A DNA stretch of 10,124 nt from an uncultured Pseudomonadota bacterium. GTDB lineage: Bacteria > Pseudomonadota > Gammaproteobacteria > Burkholderiales > Burkholderiaceae_C. A model generated the notes under the pieces. It was not told the origin of the DNA. It did no database searches and saw only the letters and a list, made by a program, of their open reading frames with translations. Numbering within the stretch: position 1 is the stretch's first letter; each line of letters begins with the position of its first letter. Positions 1 to 8,158 of this stretch are shown piece after piece. A program made the position numbers and the translations under genes. The DNA lies in contig ONTY01000044.1 in the NCBI GenBank assembly GCA_900320815.1, positions 3,153 to 13,276 on the forward strand, in the 5' to 3' direction.

Positions 1-74
1 TATCTGGGGCGTCACCGCCGCCATTCTGCGTAATTTCTATCGATTTTTATCTGCGCCTATGCGCTGTATATTCT
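1..74. other. Left-edge flank, no gene resolved
   Basis: These bases precede the ATG chosen for the glycosyltransferase. One frame stops with TAA at 31-33 and could be the last ten codons of an upstream gene. The glycosyltransferase frame is itself open to the window edge, so its true start could lie further upstream. No convincing Shine-Dalgarno is seen before position 75. A TATATT at 67-72 resembles a -10 box but lies too close to the ATG to be trusted. Confidence 0.3.
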
Positions 75-1826
75 ATGACCATAACGCCGCCAACCCACCA
101 GGAAGTCGAGCGCCTGCTGTACTTCTTTTTCATCGCCTTCACGCTGGTATTTTTGAACGTCGCGTGGGTGGCGGAGGACGCCTTCATCACATTCCGCGCG
201 GTGGACAACTTTCTCAAAGGCTACGGCCCGGTGTGGAATGTGGGCGAGAGGGTGCAGGTGTATACGCATCCGCTGTGGTATGCACTGCTGATTGTTGGCA
301 TTGGACTCTTCAAGCACCATTATTGGGTCACGATTGCATTGAGCTACGGCTGCCTGATGGCAACCATCTACCTGCTGCTCAAAGTTGCCAAAAACGCACC
401 TTTCATCGCGCAAACTGTCATTGCTCTGTTTGTGCTGCTGCTCTCGCGCGCCTTTATGGATTACTCCAGCAGCGGCCTGGAAAACCCGCTGCTGCACTTG
501 CTGCTGGCGGGCTACGTGCTCGTTGCCATCACACAGCAGGACGCGGTGAAACGGTTTTTGCACACCAGCCTGATATACAGCTTCGTTTTTCTCACACGGC
601 CAGACGGCATTTTTATCATCACGCCAGCATCGCTGTGGATGCTCTGGCAGGCGAAAAAGCAAAGCGGCTGGAAGCGCACGCTCAAACTTGCCGCGATAGC
701 CGCAGCACCTGCTGTGGCGTGGGAGGTGTTCTCGCTCATCTACTACGGCAGCCTGGTGCCCAACACGGCGCTGGCGAAAGTCAATATTGACTATCCGAGA
801 GCTGTGCTTCTGGAGCAGGCAAAGAACTACTTTGCCTTCAACCTGCAAAAAGACCCCATCACGCTGGGCATGGTGTTCCTGTCATTTGCACTGGTGTGGC
901 TGAACAGGCGCACGTTGCCCAAGCTGCTGATGGCAGGCGTGGCGCTGCAGATGCTCTACATCTGCTACGTGGGAGCGGACTACATGCTGGGGCGCTTTCT
1001 TAGCCCGTCGGTGTTTATGGCAGCTATTGTTTTCATGCTGCTGGAATTTGAGGCGGTGCGGTGGCGGAAAATGAGTGCCGCGTTCGGATGTGGGCTGCTG
1101 GTTGTGCTTCTTCCGACGCAGTATTCATATAATATAAAGTGTTCTATTGACTTTAATAATAATATGCACAGTCAACATGGGCTATCTGATGAGCGTGGAT
1201 ATTTCTATCAAAACCTTGGGTTACTGACTGTTGCCATAAAGCATCGCTGGAATGCTTACACGCATATACTTGTCAACAGTTATAAATTTTGGGGTAAAAC
1301 AGATGAGCCTGATATTGTGATAGGTTTTCTTATGGGTATGGGACCGTGGTTTGCCGGGGAAAAACACTACTGGATTGACCTGTTTGCTTTGACAGAGCCT
1401 TATTTAGCGCGCTTGCCAGCCAAGGAAAATCAGCGAATTGGGCATTATGTGCGCATGTTGCCGGTTGGCTATTTGGAAACACTGGTATCAGGTAAAAATA
1501 AAATAACGTCCCCAGTGTTGGCGTTACTTTATGACGATGTCATGCTTGCATCTCGTGGGGAAATTTGGAGTCTTGCGCGCTGGCGTGCTATTGGGCGATT
1601 GAATTTTGGCTATTATAAAAACCTTTATATATATTTCAAACGAAACAATGGTATACCTTTGAAAAAGCAGATTCCTTTAGCGTATGTCTATCCGCAAAAC
1701 AGGGCTGTTTATGAACGAATTGCTGATTTACCGCTTGCCGATATGCCATATGTACTGTTTCCCCTCGCCGCTCCCCCCGCTTTTAGCCCTTTCATCAACC
1801 GGCAGCCCGCCGTTGAAGCGCGTTAA
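75..1826 (+). CDS. GT-C family membrane glycosyltransferase, AftB-like
   Basis: This 583-residue protein is predicted to transfer a sugar from a polyprenyl-phosphate donor on the periplasmic side of the inner membrane. The acceptor, such as a surface glycan, pilin or lipid, cannot be told from sequence. Seen directly: a first membrane helix at about residues 14-31, then an acidic pair E34-D35 in the first outer loop (AEDAFITFR), the usual GT-C catalytic position. Further motifs typical of AftB/arabinofuranosyltransferase-like proteins follow: VWNVGERV near 53-60, YTHPLW near 63-68, SGLENPL near 133-139, LTRPDG near 173-178, and a GADYMLGRFLSP stretch near 300-311. About nine to eleven hydrophobic segments occupy residues 14-350, and a soluble, probably periplasmic domain fills the rest. 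The second half (from about base 1120) is much more AT-rich than the first. The ATG at 75 lacks a good ribosome-binding site, so the start is uncertain. The membrane GT-C assignment is firm; the sugar is unknown. Confidence 0.8.
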   Translation: MTITPPTHQEVERLLYFFFIAFTLVFLNVAWVAEDAFITFRAVDNFLKGYGPVWNVGERVQVYTHPLWYALLIVGIGLFKHHYWVTIALSYGCLMATIYLLLKVAKNAPFIAQTVIALFVLLLSRAFMDYSSSGLENPLLHLLLAGYVLVAITQQDAVKRFLHTSLIYSFVFLTRPDGIFIITPASLWMLWQAKKQSGWKRTLKLAAIAAAPAVAWEVFSLIYYGSLVPNTALAKVNIDYPRAVLLEQAKNYFAFNLQKDPITLGMVFLSFALVWLNRRTLPKLLMAGVALQMLYICYVGADYMLGRFLSPSVFMAAIVFMLLEFEAVRWRKMSAAFGCGLLVVLLPTQYSYNIKCSIDFNNNMHSQHGLSDERGYFYQNLGLLTVAIKHRWNAYTHILVNSYKFWGKTDEPDIVIGFLMGMGPWFAGEKHYWIDLFALTEPYLARLPAKENQRIGHYVRMLPVGYLETLVSGKNKITSPVLALLYDDVMLASRGEIWSLARWRAIGRLNFGYYKNLYIYFKRNNGIPLKKQIPLAYVYPQNRAVYERIADLPLADMPYVLFPLAAPPAFSPFINRQPAVEAR

Positions 1827-1883
1827 CGCCGTGCCGTCTATCATTCTCGCTTTCCTATCCACACAGCACGAAAGGTTTGAGCC

Positions 1884-2352
1884 ATGAGCAGCATTCTTGT
1901 GTTTTTGACCACAGGTTTTGAGGAGATTGAGGCGCTGGGCACGGTGGACGTGTTGCGGCGCGCAGGTCTTGCGGTGCAGACGGTGTCGCTGGAGGGCGAG
2001 CGGCAGGTTGTGGGCGCGCATGGCGTGCCAGTGCTGGCCGACGCGCTGTTTGACGAGGTGGAGTGCGCCGCAGCCAGCATGTTGGTGGTGCCGGGCGGCA
2101 CGACGCGCTATGCGGAGCACGAGGGCTTGAAGCAGCAGTTGCTGGCGTTTGCGCAGGCAGGCGGGCGTGTGGCGGCGATTTGCGCTTCGCCGGCGGTGCT
2201 GGGGCAAGACGGGGAAGGCGGTGGTGGTGGATGGCAACATCACCACGGGGCGCGGGCCGGGACTGGCGCTGGAGTTCGCTTTGACCTTGGTGGAGCAGGT
2301 GGCGGGCACAGGCAAGCGCGCGGAAGTGGCCAAGGGGCTGTTGCTGGCGTAA
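1884..2352 (+). pseudogene. DJ-1/PfpI family (YajL-like) gene, internal deletion and frameshift
   Basis: The first 108 codons are a clear DJ-1 superfamily N-terminus: GFEEIEA with the conserved Glu at about residue 16, VVPGG at 68-72, and the nucleophile elbow AAICASPAVL with Cys100. Intact relatives act as small glyoxalase/deglycase-like or chaperone-like proteins of about 185-196 residues. Just after VLGQ (about base 2207) the homology stops. It resumes in another frame at about 2210-2352 with a textbook DJ-1 C-terminus (VVVDGNITTGRGPG, then LEFALTLVEQ and a GLLLA end at TAA 2350-2352). Compared with E. coli YajL, roughly 25 residues between the elbow and this C-terminal strand are absent. 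The frame change fits a deletion of 3n+2 bases, about 74-77 nt. The original frame stays open to TAG 2490-2492, giving a 202-residue hybrid with a nonsense tail. The ATG at 1884 is preceded by AAAGG at 1871-1875. The fold core would be disrupted, so I call it a pseudogene. Confidence 0.8.
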
Positions 2353-2364
2353 AGCGGCAGCGCG

Positions 2365-2373
2365 TGCTAAAAT
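2365..2373 (+). promoter_or_regulatory. Candidate extended -10 promoter for the rimP operon
   Basis: TGCTAAAAT is a good extended -10 element (TGn followed by TAAAAT at 2368-2373), lying 13 bases after the old DJ-1 stop. No convincing -35 box sits 16-18 bp upstream; the best offsets match only 2-3 of 6 consensus bases. Transcription would begin near 2380, only about 14 nt before the first leader hairpin. Position ahead of rimP supports it; activity is inferred. Confidence 0.4.
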
Positions 2374-2393
2374 TGCGCGCAATTCACGGCCAC

Positions 2394-2426
2394 AACGGGC
2401 GGGTTTTTCAACCGCCCGTTTTTTTT
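2394..2426 (+). terminator. Intrinsic terminator or attenuator hairpin 1 of the rimP leader
   Basis: A perfect 9-bp stem pairs AACGGGCGG (2394-2402) with CCGCCCGTT (2412-2420) around a 9-nt loop, followed by a run of eight T (2419-2426). This is a textbook rho-independent terminator. It could end the upstream glycosyltransferase/DJ-1 transcript or act as a premature terminator for rimP. Attenuator-type leaders ahead of rimP have been proposed by comparative analysis in proteobacteria; I recall this from memory and have not checked it against a covariance model. Confidence 0.75.
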
Positions 2427-2444
2427 GTTGCTGTGAAGCGGCTG

Positions 2445-2480
2445 GCCGTGCCCATAGCGGGCGCGGCTTTCTGTTTTTTC
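2445..2480 (+). terminator. Second rimP-leader hairpin with T-rich tail
   Basis: GCCGTGCCC (2445-2453) pairs with GGGCGCGGC (2459-2467), nine pairs including one U-G wobble, around a 5-nt loop. The tail TTTCTGTTTTTTC (2468-2480) is T-rich but interrupted by CTG. It lies 20 nt before the rimP start. The segment CGGGCG at 2458-2463 is identical to the 5' arm core of hairpin 1 (2396-2401), so it could alternatively pair with CGCCCG at 2413-2418. Weaker terminator than hairpin 1; it may be regulatory. Confidence 0.5.
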
Positions 2481-2500
2481 TTGGGCAAGTAGGCGAGCGC

Positions 2501-3082
2501 GTGGGATTGCAGCAGACGCTCATCGATGCAGTGCGCGGCTTAGGACTGGATCTGGTGGAGATCGAACGCCTGGGCGGCGGCGTGCTGCGCGTGACAATTG
2601 ATTGGCCGTGGCAGCCTGGGGTGCCAGAGCGTGCTGTGACAGTGGACGACTGTGAGCGGGTGTCAAACCAGTTGCAGTATACGCTGGAGGCTGAAGGTGT
2701 GGATTACACGCGCCTGGAAGTGTCTTCTCCTGGCGTGGAGCGGTTGCTGCGTCATGCGCGCGACTTTGAACGCTTTGCGGGGACGGTGGCAGAGGTCACG
2801 CTGCGCGAGCCGTTTGAGGGGCGCAAGAAGTTTCGTGGCACTTTGCAGCGCGGCGAGGGCGATGGCTGGATGCTGGTGTGGCGCGAGGTGCCACACGCCA
2901 AGCCGGGGCAGCGCGTGAGTGCGCGCCGCGCCGCCGCTGCGCCGGAGCACGCGCTCAGCTTTGCCCTGGAAGAAGTGCAGGTGGCGCGGCTGGCGCCAGA
3001 GCTTGATTTCAAGGGACGCGTGCAGCAGGGCGCCGCAGTTCCTGCTGAGCAAGATTCAGAAACACAAAAACCGGGCGAATAA
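2501..3082 (+). CDS. rimP: Ribosome maturation factor RimP
   Basis: RimP is a cytoplasmic protein that helps 30S subunit assembly, notably around S12 and the central pseudoknot of 16S rRNA. This copy has 193 residues, longer than the roughly 150 of E. coli, as in many Burkholderiales. Seen directly: an N-terminal domain with [19 protein letters not shown] at about 18-36, VDDCERVS near 48-55, and the family signature SSPGVERLL near 75-83, followed by an SH3-like C-terminal domain with an insertion near 120-155. A GTG start at 2501 is chosen because family similarity begins with the following codons and AGG at 2491-2493 lies 7 nt upstream. It is the first gene of the rimP-nusA-infB-rbfA-truB cluster, preceded by two hairpins that may control entry into the operon. 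The stop is 5 nt before nusA, suggesting translational coupling. Confidence 0.95.
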   Translation: MGLQQTLIDAVRGLGLDLVEIERLGGGVLRVTIDWPWQPGVPERAVTVDDCERVSNQLQYTLEAEGVDYTRLEVSSPGVERLLRHARDFERFAGTVAEVTLREPFEGRKKFRGTLQRGEGDGWMLVWREVPHAKPGQRVSARRAAAAPEHALSFALEEVQVARLAPELDFKGRVQQGAAVPAEQDSETQKPGE

Positions 3083-3087
3083 CAAAC

Positions 3088-4572
3088 ATGAACCGCGAAT
3101 TGCTGATGTTGGTGGATGCCATTGCGCGCGAGAAAAATGTGGAGCGCGAAGTGGTGCTGGGCGCCGTTGAGGCGGCGCTGGCGCAGGCGACGAAAAAGCT
3201 CTATCAGGGCGAGGCCGATATCCGCGTGGCTATTGACCGCGACACGGGAGAATATGAAACTTTCCGCCGCTGGCGCGTGGTGCCTGACGAGGCCGGCCTG
3301 CAAATGCCCGACCAGGAAATCCTGCTGTTCGAGGCGCGCGAGCAATCGCCTGATATTGAAATTGACGACTATATTGAAGAGCCGGTGGAGTCTGTGCCTA
3401 TTGGACGCATTGGTGCAATGGCGGCCAAGCAAGTGATTTTGCAAAAAATCCGCGATGCCGAACGCGAAATGTTGCTCAATGATTTCATGAGCCGTGGCGA
3501 CAAGATTTTTTCCGGCACTGTCAAACGTATGGACAAAGGCGACATTATCGTGGAGAGTGGCCGCGTGGAAGGGCGGCTGCGGCGCAGCGAGATGATTCCC
3601 AAGGAAAACTGGCGCAACGGCGATCGACTGCGCGCCATGATCATGCAGGTGGATTTGACGCTGCGCGGTGCACCCATTTTGCTCTCGCGTGCAGCGCCTG
3701 AGTTCATGGTGGAACTGTTCCGCCAGGAAGTGCCGGAAGTCGAACAGGGGTTGATTGAAATTAAAAGCTGCGCGCGCGATCCAGGCAGTCGCGCCAAAAT
3801 CGCTGTGCGCAGTCACGATAAACGCATTGACCCCATTGGCACCTGCGTTGGTGTGCGCGCTTCGCGCGTGACGGCAGTAACGAATGAACTGGCGGGTGAA
3901 CACATCGATGTGGTGCTGTGGAGTGATGACCCGGCGCAGTTCGTCATCGGCGCGCTGGCGCCCGCCGAGGTGTCATCCATCGTCGTGGACGAGGAACATC
4001 ACACCATGGACGTGGTGGTGGATGAAGAAAATCTGGCCATTGCCATCGGACGCGGCGGACAAAACGTGCGCCTTGCCTCCGAGTTGACGGGCTGGAAACT
4101 CAACATCATGGACGCCAACGAGTCCGCGCAAAAACAGGCCGCCGAGGCCAATGCGTTGCGCCAGCTTTTTATCAACAAGCTGGACGTGGACGAAGAAGTT
4201 GCCAACATTCTCATTGCCGAAGGCTTCAGCAGCCTGGAAGAGGTGGCGTATGTGCCTCTACAGGAAATGCTGGATATTGAAGGCTTTGACGAAGAAACTG
4301 TCAATGAGTTGCGCGCGCGTGCCAAAGACGCGCTGCTCACGCAGGAAATTGCCCGCGCCGAGAGCGTGGATACCGTGGCCCAGGATTTGCGTGATTTGCA
4401 AGGGCTGACGCCGGAGTTGCTGGCGCGCCTGGCAGAGGCGGGTGTAAAAACGCTCGACGACCTCGCCGACTTGGCCGTGGATGAATTGCAGGAAATTACC
4501 GGTCAGCCCGAAGATGAAGCCAGTGCCCTGATTTTGAAGGCGCGCGAGCACTGGTTTGATGACCAGCAATAA
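3088..4572 (+). CDS. nusA: Transcription termination/antitermination factor NusA
   Basis: NusA binds RNA polymerase and nascent RNA, and modulates pausing, intrinsic and Rho-dependent termination, and rRNA antitermination. The 494 residues are full length for a proteobacterial NusA. Domain order: an RNA polymerase-binding N-terminal domain (1 to about 125), an S1 domain (about 135-200, starting [19 protein letters not shown]), KH1 (about 228-280, with [12 protein letters not shown] and [14 protein letters not shown]), KH2 (about 285-345, with [18 protein letters not shown]), then two acidic helix-hairpin-helix repeats, AR1 (about 369-417) and AR2 (about 434-490). The AR repeats are typical of proteobacterial NusA and contact the RNA polymerase alpha subunit and lambda N. 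The ATG at 3088 lies 5 nt after the rimP stop with no clear Shine-Dalgarno, so coupling to rimP translation is likely. No key motif is missing. Confidence 0.97.
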   Translation: MNRELLMLVDAIAREKNVEREVVLGAVEAALAQATKKLYQGEADIRVAIDRDTGEYETFRRWRVVPDEAGLQMPDQEILLFEAREQSPDIEIDDYIEEPVESVPIGRIGAMAAKQVILQKIRDAEREMLLNDFMSRGDKIFSGTVKRMDKGDIIVESGRVEGRLRRSEMIPKENWRNGDRLRAMIMQVDLTLRGAPILLSRAAPEFMVELFRQEVPEVEQGLIEIKSCARDPGSRAKIAVRSHDKRIDPIGTCVGVRASRVTAVTNELAGEHIDVVLWSDDPAQFVIGALAPAEVSSIVVDEEHHTMDVVVDEENLAIAIGRGGQNVRLASELTGWKLNIMDANESAQKQAAEANALRQLFINKLDVDEEVANILIAEGFSSLEEVAYVPLQEMLDIEGFDEETVNELRARAKDALLTQEIARAESVDTVAQDLRDLQGLTPELLARLAEAGVKTLDDLADLAVDELQEITGQPEDEASALILKAREHWFDDQQ

Positions 4573-4621
4573 GGAACAGCCTTCTCCCTACATCAGCAGG
4601 TTTTCACAGCGCACACCAGAT

Positions 4622-7600
4622 ATGAATACCACCGTTGCCGAATTCGCCCAGGAACTGCGGCGTTCTGTTGATACCCTGCTGCGGCAGCTTCAGGCTGCGG
4701 GTGTGGGCAAAAAAACGGCCAGTGACGTGCTGACCGAGGGCGACAAGAAAAAGCTGCGCGATTATCTGAACGCCAATATGGGCGCAGCTGCCCCGCGCAA
4801 AAAAATCACGCTCACGCAAAAAACCACGAGCGAAATCAAACAAACCGATGCCACGGGTAAGGCGCGCACCATCCAGGTGGAGCGGCGCAAAAAGCGCACC
4901 TTTGTCAAACCAGCTGCTGCGCCGCAGCCTGCAGCGCCTGCGGCCACCGCGCCCCTTGCTGCTGTGCCAGTGGTTGACGCTGCCGAGCGCGCACGTCGCG
5001 AGGAAGAGGCGCGTCGCCAAACCGAGTTGCTGCGCCGCCAGCAAAAAGAAGCGGCAGCGCGCCGCCAGGCGCGCATTGCTGCGGCGCAGCCTGTCGCAGC
5101 CGACGAGACCACCACGGTGCCGAAAGCTCCCGAACCGCAGCCTCAGGCAGTGGCATCGGAAGCTGCTGCGCCAACTCCATCTCTGGAAGCTGTGCCAGCA
5201 CCGGTGCAGGCGCCCAAAGCCGCGTCGGCGCCTGCTGTGTCCGACGTTCCTGCTACCCCTGTCGCTTCCGTTCACAACGAGGTGCCTGTTGCCCCTGCTC
5301 CTGAAGCATCCATTCCTGCTGCACCGGTCAATGGGAAAACATCAGAAAAAGGAGCATCACGCCAGCATAAGAAGCGGGCTAAAGAGCAAAAGGGCACTGA
5401 AAAATCGGTGCCTAAAGAAGTCAAGGGCGATGGGAAGAAAGAAGAAATCAAGGCCGCGCCACAGCCCGCCAAGGAGGCAACGCAGCCGGTGGAGTCTGCC
5501 GCTCCGGCGCGCTCTGCCGAAGAAGAAGCTGCCCTCGCCGCTGAACGCGCGAGGGAGCAGGAAGCCAGCCGCCGCAAGGCACAGGCCGAGGCTGACGCCA
5601 TCCGCGCCATGATGAATGCGCCGCGCAAGGTGCTGGTGGCCAAGCGCAATGATCCGAAAAAAGCCGTCGAAGCAGCAGCCAAAGCCGCAGCAGGCGCAGC
5701 GGCAGCAGGCAAGGCTGCCGCCGCCGAAGCCAAGGGCGGCAGCGGCAAAACCAAGGCGCACCCCTCTGGCGGGCAAAAAGAAGTCAAGGCAGCCAAACTT
5801 TCCTCAAGCTGGGCAGGCGAGCCGTCTGGCCGTGGCAAGAAAGGCATTCCCACACGCGGCGACGCCTCCGGCGGTGTAGGGCGCGGCGGCGGCTGGCGCA
5901 GCGGCGCGCCCAAGGGTGGCAAGCGCGGCGCAGATGGCAAGGGGCGCCGTGGTGACGCGCCGCAGCGCAGCGCAGCACCCGTGCAGGTGGAGCACCGCGT
6001 GCTGCAAGTGCATGTGCCAGAAACCATTACTGTTGCTGAGCTGGCGCACAAGATGGCGGTGAAAGCCACCGAGGTCATCAAGGCGCTGATGAAGATGGGG
6101 CAGATGGTCACCATCAACCAGTCGCTGGACCAGGACACCGCCATGATTGTGGTGGAGGAGATGGGGCACACGGCGCTGGTTGCCGCGCTGGACGACCCCG
6201 AAGCCTTCACCGATGAAGAAGTGCAGGCGCAGTCTGCCGAGGCGCTGCCGCGCCCGCCCGTTGTGACCGTCATGGGGCACGTGGACCACGGCAAAACCTC
6301 GCTGCTGGACTACATCCGTCGCAGCAAGGTGGCCGCTGGCGAAGCGGGCGGCATCACGCAGCACATCGGCGCCTACCATGTGGAAACGCCGCGCGGCGTC
6401 ATTTCCTTCCTCGACACCCCTGGCCACGAGGCGTTCACCGCCATGCGCGCACGCGGCGCGCAGGCCACGGACATCGTCATCCTCGTCGTGGCGGCGGACG
6501 ATGGCGTCATGCCGCAGACGCGCGAGGCCATTCACCATGCGCGTGCCGCCGAGGTGCCCATCGTCGTGGCCATCACCAAAGCCGACAAGCCCGACGCCAA
6601 TGTCGAGCGCGTGCGCGGCGAGTTGGTCAACGAGGGCGTGGTGCCCGAGGACTACGGCGGCGACTCGCCCTTCATCGCCATTTCCAGTAAAACCGGCATG
6701 GGTATTGACGAGCTGCTGGAAAACGTGCTGCTGCAGGCCGAAATGCTGGAACTCAAGGCGCCCGTGGAGGCTGCCGCCAAGGGGCTGGTGATTGAAGCGC
6801 GCCTGGACAAGGGGCGCGGCCCCGTGGCCACGGTGCTGGTGCAGTCAGGCACGCTCAGGGTGGGCGACGTGGTGCTGGCCGGACAAACCTCCGGGCGCGT
6901 GCGCGCCATGCTGGATGAAAACGGCCGCACCAGCAAGGAAGCCGGCCCCTCCATCCCTGTGGAAATTCAGGGGCTGGGCGATGTGCCGCAGGCGGGCGAC
7001 GAGTTCATGGTGCTGGCCGACGAGCGCCGCGCGCGCGAAATCGCCACCTACCGCGCCGGCAAGTTCCGCAACACCAAGCTGGCGCGCCAGCAGGCGGCGA
7101 AGCTGGAAAACGTGTTCAGCGACATGACGGCGGGCGAGGTCAAGCACCTGCCCATCATTCTCAAAGCCGACGTGCAAGGCTCGCAGGAGGCGCTGGGCAG
7201 CGCGCTGCTGAAACTGAGCACCGACGAAGTGAAGGTGCAGCTTGTCTACAGCGGCGTGGGCGGCATCAGCGAAAGCGACGTGAACCTTGCCATCGCGTCC
7301 AAGGCCATCATCATCGGCTTCAACACCCGCGCGGATGCGCAGGCGCGCAAGCTGGCCGAGACCGGCGGCATCGAAATCCGCTACTACAACATCATCTACG
7401 ACGTGGTGGACGAGCTGAAGGCGGCCATGAGCGGCATGCTCGCGCCCGAGCAGAAAGAGGAAATCATCGGCATGGCGGAAATCCGCCAAGTGTTTGTCGC
7501 TTCCAAGATTGGCACTGTCGCAGGCTCGTATGTCACCAGCGGCATGGTGCGGCGCGACGCGCACTTCCGCCTGCTGCGCGACAACGTTGTTATTTACAGC

Positions 7601-7753
7601 GGCGAAATTGAATCGCTGCGCCGCCTCAAAGACGACGTGCGCGAAGTCAAGGAAGGCTTTGAGTGCGGCATCAAGCTCAAGGGCTACAACGACATCAAGG
7701 AAGGCGACCAGCTTGAACTCTTTGAAATCAAGGAAGTGGCGCGCACCCTGTAA
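4622..7753 (+). CDS. infB: Translation initiation factor IF-2
   Basis: IF2 is the GTPase that places initiator fMet-tRNA on the 30S subunit and promotes 50S joining. From ATG 4622 it has 1043 residues, longer than the 890 of E. coli. Seen directly: an N-terminal IF2_N module ([14 protein letters not shown], about 1-50), a roughly 400-residue Ala/Pro/Lys/Arg/Glu linker with a charged helical stretch near 120-155 and a Gly-rich part near 400-450, and a second IF2_N module (about 458-515). The G domain follows, with G1 GHVDHGKT at 552-559, G2 GGITQHIG, G3 DTPGH at 598-602, G4 TKAD at 652-655 and G5 SSKTG. Domains II, III and the fMet-tRNA-binding C-terminal domain (ending about KEVARTL) are complete. 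TTG 4556 and ATG 4559 are in frame upstream and overlap nusA, but family similarity starts at 4622. The gap to nusA is 49 nt and no strong Shine-Dalgarno is visible. G4 has Thr where many IF2s have Asn. Confidence 0.96.
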   Translation: MNTTVAEFAQELRRSVDTLLRQLQAAGVGKKTASDVLTEGDKKKLRDYLNANMGAAAPRKKITLTQKTTSEIKQTDATGKARTIQVERRKKRTFVKPAAAPQPAAPAATAPLAAVPVVDAAERARREEEARRQTELLRRQQKEAAARRQARIAAAQPVAADETTTVPKAPEPQPQAVASEAAAPTPSLEAVPAPVQAPKAASAPAVSDVPATPVASVHNEVPVAPAPEASIPAAPVNGKTSEKGASRQHKKRAKEQKGTEKSVPKEVKGDGKKEEIKAAPQPAKEATQPVESAAPARSAEEEAALAAERAREQEASRRKAQAEADAIRAMMNAPRKVLVAKRNDPKKAVEAAAKAAAGAAAAGKAAAAEAKGGSGKTKAHPSGGQKEVKAAKLSSSWAGEPSGRGKKGIPTRGDASGGVGRGGGWRSGAPKGGKRGADGKGRRGDAPQRSAAPVQVEHRVLQVHVPETITVAELAHKMAVKATEVIKALMKMGQMVTINQSLDQDTAMIVVEEMGHTALVAALDDPEAFTDEEVQAQSAEALPRPPVVTVMGHVDHGKTSLLDYIRRSKVAAGEAGGITQHIGAYHVETPRGVISFLDTPGHEAFTAMRARGAQATDIVILVVAADDGVMPQTREAIHHARAAEVPIVVAITKADKPDANVERVRGELVNEGVVPEDYGGDSPFIAISSKTGMGIDELLENVLLQAEMLELKAPVEAAAKGLVIEARLDKGRGPVATVLVQSGTLRVGDVVLAGQTSGRVRAMLDENGRTSKEAGPSIPVEIQGLGDVPQAGDEFMVLADERRAREIATYRAGKFRNTKLARQQAAKLENVFSDMTAGEVKHLPIILKADVQGSQEALGSALLKLSTDEVKVQLVYSGVGGISESDVNLAIASKAIIIGFNTRADAQARKLAETGGIEIRYYNIIYDVVDELKAAMSGMLAPEQKEEIIGMAEIRQVFVASKIGTVAGSYVTSGMVRRDAHFRLLRDNVVIYSGEIESLRRLKDDVREVKEGFECGIKLKGYNDIKEGDQLELFEIKEVARTL

Positions 7754-7777
7754 TTGCCGCATATTTCTGGAAAAACC

Positions 7778-8158
7778 ATGCCCCGCCGCCGCAGCACCAT
7801 CCCCAACCGCAGCTTTCGCATTGCCGACCAAATCCAGCGCGATTTGGCCGAACTCATTGCGCGCGAGCTGAAAGACCCGCGCGTCGGGCTGGTCACGTTG
7901 AGCGGCGTGGACATCACGCCCGACTACGCCCACGCCAAGGTGTATTTCAGCCAGCTTGCCGGCGACGCGCAGCAGGCGCAGGAAGCGTTGAACCACGCCG
8001 CCGGCCACCTGCGCAATGGCCTGTTCAAGCGCCTGCACATTCACACCGTGCCCACGCTGCACTTTATCTACGACCGCAGCACCGAGCGCGCCGCCGACAT
8101 GAACGCGCTCATCGCCCGCGCCGTGGCTTCGCGCGCCAAGGACGACGACACGCCATGA
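7778..8158 (+). CDS. rbfA: 30S ribosome-binding factor RbfA
   Basis: RbfA is a small KH-like protein that binds immature 30S subunits near 16S helix 1/helix 45, needed for 17S to 16S processing and cold adaptation. The 126 residues are normal length. Family features are clear: [17 protein letters not shown] near 11-27, [18 protein letters not shown] near 30-47, the strand AHAKVYFS near 51-58, and the C-terminal [21 protein letters not shown]. The ATG at 7778 matches the family start; an in-frame TTG at 7754, directly after the infB stop, is less likely. The gap to infB is 24 nt with only a weak purine stretch (GGAAAAA) upstream. Its stop overlaps the truB start by 4 nt (ATGA), so the two are translationally coupled. 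Confidence 0.96.
   Translation: MPRRRSTIPNRSFRIADQIQRDLAELIARELKDPRVGLVTLSGVDITPDYAHAKVYFSQLAGDAQQAQEALNHAAGHLRNGLFKRLHIHTVPTLHFIYDRSTERAADMNALIARAVASRAKDDDTP

Noticed and set aside
57..848. Long open frames on the - strand and in frame 2 of the + strand over the glycosyltransferase
   Set aside because: Their translations are Arg/His/Gln-rich with no family motifs, while the overlapping 583-residue frame has clear membrane segments and GT-C motifs.
1829..1840. Resemblance of GCCGTCT to a Neisseria-type DNA uptake sequence
   Set aside because: Only the first seven bases match, and I saw no repeated copies of the full 10-mer in the window; chance similarity.
2752..3903. 383-residue open frame on the - strand across rimP/nusA
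   Set aside because: It is antisense to two well-recognised genes. Its His/Ala/Arg-rich composition is typical of GC-rich shadow frames.
4556..4621. Upstream in-frame starts (TTG 4556, ATG 4559) for infB
   Set aside because: The extra 22 residues are not IF2-like, whereas [11 protein letters not shown] right after ATG 4622 matches the usual family N-terminus. They cannot be fully excluded.
4848..5612. 254-residue + strand frame inside the infB linker
   Set aside because: It is an Arg/Pro/Leu-rich frame shadow of the low-complexity IF2 linker, with no motif or start signal.
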